Shown here: positions 5,342 through 12,603 of the stretch, one piece after another
How positions within the stretch are numbered: position 1 is the first letter of the stretch
How the letters are laid out: every line of letters begins with the position of its first letter
Assembly (NCBI GenBank): GCA_012510865.1
Contig: JAAZHF010000327.1
Coordinates: forward strand, 1 to 12,603
Direction of reading: 5' to 3'
DNA from: Gammaproteobacteria bacterium
GTDB taxonomy: Bacteria; Pseudomonadota; Gammaproteobacteria; Xanthomonadales; Xanthomonadaceae
Length of the DNA: 12,603 nucleotides
Position numbers and translations under genes: made by a program
Notes under the pieces: generated by a model
Seen by the model: only the letters and a program-made list of their open reading frames with translations
What the model was told of the DNA's origin: nothing
Databases searched by the model: none

Positions 5342-6868
5342 TCACTTCCGGCCCGTGATGCCGCCGAAGATCCCGCGCAGGATCTGGCGGCCGATCTGGT
5401 TGCCCACCGTGCGCGCGGTCTGCTTGGCCATGGCCTCGACCATGCCCTGGCGGCGCTTCGTCCCGAACACGGCGTCCCGGATCGACTGCGCGAAGCCGCC
5501 GCCGGAGGCCTCCTCGTCCTGCTTCGCGGTGCGCGCCTTCGGGGCGTCGGCATGCGCCGAAAGCCCTTCGGCCTTCTTCGCCAGGATCTCGAAGGCCGAT
5601 TCGCGGTCCACCGGCGTGTCGTACTTCGCGCCCACCGGGCTGCCGGCGCGCACGCGCTCGCGTTCGGCGTCGGTGATCGCGCCCATGCGGCAGCGCGGCG
5701 GCGCGACCAGGGTCTGTTCGACCGGCATCGGGGCGCCCTTGCCCTGCAGCGTCGAGACCAGGGCCTCGCCGGTGCCGAGCCGGCCGATGGCGTCCGCGAC
5801 GTCGAAGCCGGGATTGGACACGAAGGTCTCGGCCGCCGTGCGCACGGCCTTCTGGTCGCGCGGGGTGTAGGCACGCAGCGCGTGCTGCACGCGGTTGCCG
5901 AGCTGGCCGAGCACGTTGTCGGGCACGTCGTCCGGGAACTGCGAGCAGAAGTAGACGCCCACGCCCTTGGATCGGATCAGGCGCACGACCTGTTCGATGC
6001 GCTGCAGCAGCGCCGGCGGCGCGTCGTCGAACAGCAGGTGGGCCTCGTCGAAGACGAACACCAGCTTCGGCTTGTCGAGGTCGCCGACCTCGGGCAGGGT
6101 CTCGAACAGCTCGGACAGCAGCCAGAGCAGGAAGCTCGAGTACAGCCGCGGCTTCAGGATCAGCCGGTCGGCGGCCAGGATGCCGATCACGCCGCGGCCG
6201 TCGGGCGTGGTCCGCATCAGGTCGGCCAGCTCCAGCGCCGGCTCCCCGAAGAATACCTCGCCCCCCTCCTGTTCCAGTCGCAGCAGTGCGCGCTGGATGG
6301 CGCCGATCGAGGGCGTGCTGACCAGCCCGTACTGCGTCGACACCGCCTTGCGCTCGTCCGCGACGAGGCCGAGCAGGGCGCGCAGGTCGGCCAGGTCGAG
6401 CAGCAGCAGGCCGCGGTCGTCGGCGAGCTTGAACACGATGTCGAGCACGCCCGACTGGGTGTCGTTGAGCTCGAGCATGCGCCCCAGCAGGGTCGGGCCG
6501 ATCTCGCTGACCGTGGTCCGCACCGGATGCCCGGCCTTGCCGTAGATGTCCCAGAACACCACCGGGCTGGCTTCGGGCGCATAGGCCTCGACGCCGATCG
6601 ACGCCGCGCGCTCCCGCAGCCGGTCGCCGATCTCGCCGGGCACCGCCAGCCCCGCGACGTCGCCCTTCACGTCGGCGAGGAACACCGGCACGCCGATCCG
6701 GGAAAAGCCCTCGGCGAGCGTCATCAGGGTCACCGTCTTGCCGGTGCCGGTGGCGCCCGCGACCAGCCCGTGGCGGTTGCCGAACTTCGGCTGCAGGAAG
6801 ACGCGGCCGCCGGTCTCCGGGAGGGAGTCCGGCCGGGTGACGGCCTTGCCGACGAGGATCGGGTCCAT
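5342..6868 (-). CDS. yjgR: YjgR/DUF853 HerA-like ATPase
   Basis: 508-residue P-loop ATPase of the HerA/FtsK superfamily, DUF853 group (E. coli YjgR). Walker A is GATGTGKT (38-45); Walker B is [12 protein letters not shown] (269-280), followed by the arginine-bearing stretch [19 protein letters not shown] and [30 protein letters not shown], which carries sensor and Arg-finger candidates. The C-terminal region, about 430-508, is a charged linker plus a small basic helix set ([15 protein letters not shown]). Related HerA proteins are hexameric DNA translocases working with NurA nuclease, but no NurA gene is adjacent and YjgR has no established function. The start at [10 protein letters not shown] is fixed by AGGAG (plus 6874-6878) 5 bases upstream and a TAGAAT -10 box at 6899-6894; the frame is open a further 46 residues upstream, beyond the promoter. 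It diverges from the transglycosylase gene. Confidence 0.92.
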   Translation of the reverse strand: MDPILVGKAVTRPDSLPETGGRVFLQPKFGNRHGLVAGATGTGKTVTLMTLAEGFSRIGVPVFLADVKGDVAGLAVPGEIGDRLRERAASIGVEAYAPEASPVVFWDIYGKAGHPVRTTVSEIGPTLLGRMLELNDTQSGVLDIVFKLADDRGLLLLDLADLRALLGLVADERKAVSTQYGLVSTPSIGAIQRALLRLEQEGGEVFFGEPALELADLMRTTPDGRGVIGILAADRLILKPRLYSSFLLWLLSELFETLPEVGDLDKPKLVFVFDEAHLLFDDAPPALLQRIEQVVRLIRSKGVGVYFCSQFPDDVPDNVLGQLGNRVQHALRAYTPRDQKAVRTAAETFVSNPGFDVADAIGRLGTGEALVSTLQGKGAPMPVEQTLVAPPRCRMGAITDAERERVRAGSPVGAKYDTPVDRESAFEILAKKAEGLSAHADAPKARTAKQDEEASGGGFAQSIRDAVFGTKRRQGMVEAMAKQTARTVGNQIGRQILRGIFGGITGRK

Positions 6869-6893
6869 GGGGGCTCCTGTGCGTGGAGCCGCG

Positions 6894-6899
6894 ATTCTA
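6894..6899 (-). promoter_or_regulatory. -10 box (TAGAAT) of yjgR
   Basis: Minus strand GGCTAGAATCGCGGC. It predicts a start near 6887 and a leader of about 20 bases containing the AGGAG site. The first 11 bases are identical to the box upstream of the dienelactone hydrolase gene. No -35 consensus seen. Confidence 0.45.
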
Positions 6900-6958
6900 G
6901 CCAGAAGCGCAGGCCCGGCGGTCGGGCGGAGGGCTTTGCGATCGCGACCCGCGCTCGC

Positions 6959-6964
6959 TACCCT
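6959..6964 (+). promoter_or_regulatory. Possible -10 box (TACCCT) of the transglycosylase gene
   Basis: GCTACCCTGCC lies 32 bases before ATG 6997 and would give a leader of about 26 bases. It is a weak match, chosen because it shares the GCTAcc-T form of the CD225 box. No Shine-Dalgarno is visible before the ATG. Confidence 0.3.
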
Positions 6965-6996
6965 GCCGGATCGAAGTTGCAGTCCGCGGTCTCCGA

Positions 6997-8508
6997 ATGC
7001 CCCCACATGCCAGTGTCCTCCGCCGGTTCGCGCTCGCGATCGCCGTCGCGGCCCTCTTCCTCCACGTGCCCGATGCCTCCGCCCAGTCCAGGCGCGACCG
7101 CGCCGCCGCCACCGGGCTCGCCGAACGCATGGCCGCGGCCGAGGCGCGCTATGCCGAGGCGCTGGTCAAGGCCGCCAACGCCGATCCCGCCGCACAGGCC
7201 GAGGGCGACGCCGCGCTCGAGGACATGGAGGACATCCTGCTGGCCTGCGAGAAGCAGCGCGGCTGCCAGGTGGCGTCCCTGCTGCCGTCCTGGAACCGCC
7301 TGCTGAAGGCGCAGGCCGACGCGGCGGCCGGCGGGGACGGCGACGGATTCGACCCGGATGCGCCGGCCGAGGGCGACCTGCCCACCGGGGACGTGCCCGA
7401 GGGCGCCGCGGCCGCCGCCCTTCTCAGCGAGGACGGGCAGCGCTTCGTGCGCATGGTGCAGTTCAACCCGGCAGTGCAGGAAGGCATCCGCCGCTGGCTG
7501 ACCGACATGCGCGTGTCGCTGGTCACCAGCTACGAGAACTACCAGTACATGCAGCACCTGATGGCGCCCGCCTTCGAGAAGCGCGGGCTGCCCGAGGCCC
7601 TGCTGTTCGGGATCATGGCCAAGGAGTCCACCGGCCGCGTGCACGTCGGTTCGCGCGCGGGAGCGGTCGGGCCGCTGCAGTTCATGCCGGCCACCGGGCG
7701 CCGCTTCGGGCTGGGTCCCGACGCCAGCGGATTCGACACCCGCTACGACCCGGCGGCCTCGGCCGAGGCCGCGGCGATCTACCTGAGCGAGCGCTACGCG
7801 GAGTTCGGCGACGAGGTCGAGAAGTGGCTGGCCGCATACAACGGCGGCGAAGGGCGCGCGCGGCGCATCCACGACGCCAGCGGCGGCCGCCAGTTCTGGG
7901 ACGCCGACGTCTACGCGCAGTTCCCCGCCGAGACCCGGGACTACGTGCCGATGGTGATCGCCGCGGCATGGCTGTACCTGCACCCGAAGGAGTACGGGCT
8001 GAGCTTCCCCCGCGTGGAGGCGCGGCCGACGCACTTCGTGCTGACGAAGCCGGCCTCGATCTACGAGCTGACCATCTGCATGGGCGACAGCGGCAGCCGC
8101 CACGGCTACATGCGCCAGCTGCGCAACCTCAATCCCCGCTTAGAGGCCGACCAGGTGATCCCGGCCGGTGCGGTGCTGCAGGGCACCACCCGCATGGCGG
8201 CCCTGTACAAGCGCTGGTGCGAGCGCGGCCGCCGCGCCGAACTCGCCAGCCGGCTCATGGGAAGCCGGGTCGACGCCGCGCTCGTGCGCACCGGGCCGAT
8301 CGAGGTCGTGCCGACGGCGGCGGCCGCGCCGCGGGCGGCCCCGGCGGTCCCGCGCGAACACCGCGTGGCCCGCGGCGAGACCCTGGTCGGGATCGCGCGC
8401 CGCTACGGCTGCGAGGCGCGGGCGCTGGCACGGGCCAACCGGCTGGAGGCCCCTGCCTACGCCATCCGCGCCGGCCAGCGGCTGCGCCTCGAGGGCTGCG
8501 ACGGCTGA
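6997..8508 (+). CDS. Exported MltD-like lytic transglycosylase with LysM domain
   Basis: 503-residue peptidoglycan-cleaving enzyme. A signal peptide (basic RR at 9-10, hydrophobic 11-22, ASA-Q cleavage near 29/30) sends it to the periplasm; there is no lipobox Cys. Residues 30-105 form an Ala-rich helical region, then an acidic Gly/Asp/Pro linker (about 109-136). The SLT domain spans about 185-335, with catalytic Glu210 in [21 protein letters not shown], then PLQFMPATG (226-234), and [11 protein letters not shown] (280-290). A single C-terminal LysM (about 455-498: [17 protein letters not shown]) binds glycan. Six cysteines (84, 90, 361, 408, 472, 501) make disulfides likely; 472 and 501 could close the LysM. 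Leu382 is TTA, rare in such GC-rich DNA. E. coli MltD is a lipoprotein with two LysM repeats, so this is MltD-like rather than a strict counterpart. selO follows after 41 bases. Confidence 0.9.
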   Translation: MPPHASVLRRFALAIAVAALFLHVPDASAQSRRDRAAATGLAERMAAAEARYAEALVKAANADPAAQAEGDAALEDMEDILLACEKQRGCQVASLLPSWNRLLKAQADAAAGGDGDGFDPDAPAEGDLPTGDVPEGAAAAALLSEDGQRFVRMVQFNPAVQEGIRRWLTDMRVSLVTSYENYQYMQHLMAPAFEKRGLPEALLFGIMAKESTGRVHVGSRAGAVGPLQFMPATGRRFGLGPDASGFDTRYDPAASAEAAAIYLSERYAEFGDEVEKWLAAYNGGEGRARRIHDASGGRQFWDADVYAQFPAETRDYVPMVIAAAWLYLHPKEYGLSFPRVEARPTHFVLTKPASIYELTICMGDSGSRHGYMRQLRNLNPRLEADQVIPAGAVLQGTTRMAALYKRWCERGRRAELASRLMGSRVDAALVRTGPIEVVPTAAAAPRAAPAVPREHRVARGETLVGIARRYGCEARALARANRLEAPAYAIRAGQRLRLEGCDG

Positions 8509-8515
8509 AGCCGAC

Positions 8516-8534
8516 GGCGCGCTCGCACCGCGCC
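8516..8534 (+). terminator. Hairpin between the transglycosylase gene and selO
   Basis: GGCGCG (8516-8521) pairs with CGCGCC (8529-8534) around a 7-base loop, 7 bases after the stop. No T tract follows; instead the putative -10 box of selO begins 3 bases later. Tentative. Confidence 0.3.
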
Positions 8535-8537
8535 TGC

Positions 8538-8543
8538 CACACT
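8538..8543 (+). promoter_or_regulatory. Possible -10 box (CACACT) of selO, leaderless
   Basis: The hexamer ends 6 bases before the ATG at 8550, so the transcript would begin at or next to the start codon. It is a weak -10 by itself, but the layout copies that of uup. No Shine-Dalgarno is present. Confidence 0.3.
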
Positions 8544-8549
8544 GGCCGC

Positions 8550-10157
<1,608 letters not shown>

Positions 10158-10160
10158 ACG

Positions 10161-10182
10161 CGGGGCGGGGCGACGCGCCCCG
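10161..10182 (+). terminator. Hairpin between selO and uup
   Basis: CGGGGCG (10161-10167) pairs with CGCCCCG (10176-10182) around an 8-base loop, 3 bases after the selO stop. It has no T tract and ends one base before the uup -10 box, covering the place where a -35 would be. Confidence 0.35.
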
Positions 10183-10183
10183 G

Positions 10184-10189
10184 TAGAAT
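10184..10189 (+). promoter_or_regulatory. -10 box (TAGAAT) of uup, predicted leaderless
   Basis: TAGAAT ends 6 bases before ATG 10196. With the usual 6-8-base distance from -10 to transcription start, the RNA would begin at the A of the ATG. There is no Shine-Dalgarno. The next 16 bases match the selO junction at 15 positions. Confidence 0.45.
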
Positions 10190-10195
10190 GGACGC

Positions 10196-12109
10196 ATGCC
10201 CCTGCTCACGCTCAATGCCGTCGACTACAGCGTCGGCGGCCCGCTCCTGCTCGAAGGCGTCGATCTGTCGATCGAGGCCGGCGAGCGCATCGCCCTGATC
10301 GGCCGCAACGGCGCCGGGAAATCCACGCTCCTGCGCCTGCTCTCGGGCGAACTGGGGCCCGACGACGGCGAGGTCCGCCGCGAGGGCTGGGTGCGCGTGG
10401 CGCGGCTCGAACAGGAGGTCCCGGCCGATGCGGCAGGGAGCGTGTTCGACGTGGTCGCCGGGGGGCTCGGTGGCCTCGGCGCGGCGCTGGCCCGCTACCA
10501 CCACCTGGTCCACCAGGACGAGGTCGACACCGACGCGCTCGCGCGCGTGCAGGGCGAGATCGAGGCCGGCGGTGGCTGGGCCCTCGACCAGCGCGTGGCC
10601 GAAGTGCTGGAGCGCCTGGGCCTGGACGGCGACGCCGACTTCGCGCGGCTGTCGGGCGGCATGAAGCGCCGCGTGCTGCTCGCCCGCGCGCTGGCCGGCG
10701 CGCCCGACCTGCTGCTGCTCGACGAGCCCACGAACCACCTCGACATCGAATCCATCGATTGGCTCGAGGGCTTCCTGAAGGGCTGGGCCGGCGCGCTGGT
10801 GTTCATCACCCACGACCGGCGCTTCCTGCGGGCGCTTGCGACGCGCATCGTCGAGATCGATCGCGGCCGCGTCACCAGCTGGCCCGGCGACTGGGGGAAC
10901 TACCTGCGTCGCAAGGAGGAACGGCTCAATGCCGAGGCGCAGGAGAACGCCCGCTTCGACAGGCTGCTGGCCCAGGAGGAAGCCTGGATCCGCCAGGGGA
11001 TCAAGGCCCGCCGCACCCGCGACGAGGGCCGCGTGAGACGCTTGGAGGCGATGCGCGTGGAGCGCGCGCAGCGCCGCGAGCAGGTCGGCAGCGTGCGCAT
11101 GGACACCGCACAGGCCGGGGCCTCCGGCAGGAAGGTGGTCGAGGCGAAGGATGTCTGCTTCGCCTTCGGCGAGCGCCCGCTGGTGCGCGGTTTCTCGACC
11201 ACGATCCTGCGCGGCGACCGCATCGGCCTGATCGGGCCCAACGGCAGCGGCAAGACCACGCTGCTGAAGCTGCTGCTGGGGCAGCTCGCGCCGCAGTCGG
11301 GCGAAGTGAAGGTCGGGACGCAGCTCCAGGTCGCCTACTTCGACCAGTACCGCGCCACCCTGCGCGAGGACTGGAACGCGCTCGAGAACGTGGCCGAGGG
11401 CCTCGAGTTCGTCGAGGTCGGCGGCCGCCGCAAGCACGTGGTCGGCTACCTGCAGGATTTCCTGTTCACGCCGGAGCGCGCGCGCGCGCCGATCACGCGG
11501 CTGTCGGGCGGCGAGCGCAACCGGCTGCTGCTGGCGAAGCTGTTCGCGCAGCCCTCCAACCTGCTGGTGATGGACGAGCCCACCAACGACCTGGACGTGG
11601 AGACCCTGGAGCTGCTCGAGGAACTGCTTGCCGACTACCCGGGCACCCTGCTGCTGGTCAGCCACGACCGCGACTTCCTCGATAACGTGGTGACCTCGAC
11701 CCTGGTGATGGAGGGCGATGGGCGGGTGGGCGAATACGTCGGCGGATACAGCGACTGGCTGCGCCAGTCCGGTGGACGCGAGCCGCCCGCCGCGCGCGGG
11801 GGCGCCGCGCGCGCGGGGAGCGGGGGATCCTCGCCCCGGGCGCCCGCGGACGCCGCGGCGGCCGCCGCGGTCCCGGCCGCGCGCCGCCGGCTGGGCTACC
11901 GGGAAGAGCGCGAGCTGGCCGGGCTGCCGGCGCGCATCGCGGCGCTGGAGGCGCGGCTCGCGGAGCTGGCGGCGACCCTGTCCGATCCGGACTTCTTCCG
12001 CGGCGACGGCGCCGCCATCGCGGCGCACGGCGCGACGATGGCCGGGGTGCAGGCCGAACTGGATGCCGCCTATGCGCGCTGGGAGGCGCTGGAGGCGGCC
12101 TCGGGCTGA
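10196..12109 (+). CDS. uup: ABC-F ATPase Uup
   Basis: 637-residue cytosolic ABC-F protein with two ATPase domains and no membrane domain. Domain 1: Walker A GRNGAGKST (36-44), signature LSGGM (152-156), Walker B LLLLDEPTNHLD (172-183). The inter-domain linker, about 235-310, is charged and helical, the part that in ABC-F proteins reaches the ribosomal P-site tRNA. Domain 2: Walker A GPNGSGKTT (347-355), signature LSGGE (436-440), Walker B LLVMDEPTNDLD (456-467). After a low-complexity Ala/Gly/Arg/Pro linker (about 524-565) a C-terminal coiled coil (566-636) completes the Uup form; in E. coli this end binds DNA. Length matches E. coli Uup (635), and EttA lacks such a tail. Uup is linked to ribosome assembly, stalled translation and transposon excision frequency. 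It follows selO by 38 bases with its own -10 box. Confidence 0.94.
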   Translation: MPLLTLNAVDYSVGGPLLLEGVDLSIEAGERIALIGRNGAGKSTLLRLLSGELGPDDGEVRREGWVRVARLEQEVPADAAGSVFDVVAGGLGGLGAALARYHHLVHQDEVDTDALARVQGEIEAGGGWALDQRVAEVLERLGLDGDADFARLSGGMKRRVLLARALAGAPDLLLLDEPTNHLDIESIDWLEGFLKGWAGALVFITHDRRFLRALATRIVEIDRGRVTSWPGDWGNYLRRKEERLNAEAQENARFDRLLAQEEAWIRQGIKARRTRDEGRVRRLEAMRVERAQRREQVGSVRMDTAQAGASGRKVVEAKDVCFAFGERPLVRGFSTTILRGDRIGLIGPNGSGKTTLLKLLLGQLAPQSGEVKVGTQLQVAYFDQYRATLREDWNALENVAEGLEFVEVGGRRKHVVGYLQDFLFTPERARAPITRLSGGERNRLLLAKLFAQPSNLLVMDEPTNDLDVETLELLEELLADYPGTLLLVSHDRDFLDNVVTSTLVMEGDGRVGEYVGGYSDWLRQSGGREPPAARGGAARAGSGGSSPRAPADAAAAAAVPAARRRLGYREERELAGLPARIAALEARLAELAATLSDPDFFRGDGAAIAAHGATMAGVQAELDAAYARWEALEAASG

Positions 12110-12127
12110 CGTCGCAGCGAGCTGCTT

Positions 12128-12149
12128 CGCGCCGGCTTTCGACGGCGCG
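12128..12149 (+). terminator. Hairpin after uup
   Basis: CGCGCCG (12128-12134) pairs with CGGCGCG (12143-12149) around the 8-base loop GCTTTCGA, 18 bases after the uup stop. No T tract follows. Nothing else recognisable lies in 12110-12248. Confidence 0.4.
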
Positions 12150-12248
12150 GCAGGGGCCGCCTTCATGCCGCGGTGCGTGATGCAGTTCCTGTTTGCGACG
12201 CTGGGATGGCGCTGCGGCTTGCCCGGAACCCGCGGGGCGGCCACCCTC

Positions 12249-12603
12249 ATGCAGATGCAACTCACAGGCCAGGCTGAAGTCCGCCAGCGCGAACTGCGCT
12301 TTGCCGCACGCGTGCACCGGGTGCGCACGCTGGGCACGGCGCTGTCCGCGCTGCTGGTCGGGGCGGTGCTGTACGAGGCCGGGGCGCCGGCCTGGACCTG
12401 GGCCCTGCTGGCCGCCAATGCCCTGGCCTGGCCGCAGCTGGCGCGCCGGGTGATGCTGCGTTCGCCGGAGCCGATGATCGCCGCGCATCGCCACATGGTG
12501 CTGGATTCGATCGCGGCCGGCGCCTGGATCGCCGTCATGCAGTTCAACCTGGTCCCCGGCGCGCTGTTCGTCCCGATCGCCCAGCCGCGGGCGCGCCTGG
12601 CCA
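12249..12603 (+). CDS. MASE2-domain membrane sensor, probably a diguanylate cyclase (3' end missing)
   Basis: The first 118 residues of a protein cut by the window edge. They match the MASE2 membrane-associated sensor domain, as at the N terminus of E. coli DgcC/AdrA: LRFAARVHRVRTLG (16-29; AdrA LRFARRVRLPRAVG), WALLAANALAWPQLA (51-65; AdrA has WPHLA), LDSIAAGAWIAVMQFNLVP (85-103). Three hydrophobic segments lie at about 28-44, 48-64 and 85-109. MASE2 is usually fused to a GGDEF domain making cyclic di-GMP; that part is not visible, so enzyme activity is inference. The last residues (FVPIAQPRARLA) are more polar than the family, where a helix normally continues. In-frame ATGs at 12165 and 12180 would add residues unlike the family; 12249 or 12255 is preferred, with GGGGCGG (12234-12240) as a weak ribosome site. 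No clear promoter seen. Confidence 0.72.
   Translation, partial: MQMQLTGQAEVRQRELRFAARVHRVRTLGTALSALLVGAVLYEAGAPAWTWALLAANALAWPQLARRVMLRSPEPMIAAHRHMVLDSIAAGAWIAVMQFNLVPGALFVPIAQPRARLA

Noticed and set aside
6738..8549. Open frame running without a stop for about 1.8 kb upstream of and in frame with selO, as if selO encoded an 1139-residue protein
   Set aside because: The upstream part is Arg/Gly/Ala-rich shadow coding across the transglycosylase gene, which has clear motifs in another frame. SelO homology begins at 8550. Long stop-free frames are expected at this GC content.
12165..12248. Upstream in-frame ATGs (12165, 12180) extending the MASE2 gene
   Set aside because: The added residues resemble nothing in MASE2 proteins and overlap the region where a promoter and leader should be; kept only as a possibility.

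Overview
The window is very GC-rich, with strong G/C preference at third codon positions and almost no intergenic space. The protein sequences and gene order (mrp-dcd, rimO facing greB, a GreB beginning [10 protein letters not shown]) resemble Lysobacteraceae/Xanthomonadaceae (Lysobacter, Luteimonas, Xanthomonas). This is inferred from recognised sequence style, not from a search. I see twelve protein genes, two of them cut by the window edges, and no tRNA, rRNA, insertion sequence, CRISPR array or prophage gene.

Left block (1-2058, + strand): the 3' half of an Mrp/ApbC iron-sulfur carrier gene, then dcd (dCTP deaminase), then two small membrane genes whose ends overlap. These are a zinc-ribbon CD225/dispanin (IFITM-like) protein and a DUF2752 protein. 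The pair is the least understood part of the window. Facing them on the - strand (2072-3237) is a translationally coupled pair, dienelactone hydrolase then HIT hydrolase. 

Middle block (3238-6868): rimO (+) diverges from the dienelactone hydrolase gene across a 158-base region with back-to-back -10 boxes. rimO lacks an ATG in the expected place and may start at CTG or GTG. It converges on greB (-), whose stop codon lies inside a REP-like hairpin. Upstream of greB on the same strand is a yjgR/DUF853 HerA-like ATPase gene.

Right block (6997-12603, + strand): an exported MltD-like lytic transglycosylase with a C-terminal LysM domain, selO (protein adenylyltransferase ending in S-C-S-S), uup (ABC-F ATPase), and the start of a MASE2 membrane-sensor gene, probably a diguanylate cyclase.

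Most genes look like stand-alone housekeeping units. Tandem + strand junctions repeatedly show a GC-rich hairpin directly followed by a TAnnnT-like -10 box for the next gene. At selO and uup this box ends 7 bases before the ATG, which has no Shine-Dalgarno sequence and suggests leaderless transcripts. I found no clear multi-gene defence or mobile system. The best candidate for something under-described is the CD225-DUF2752 pair.
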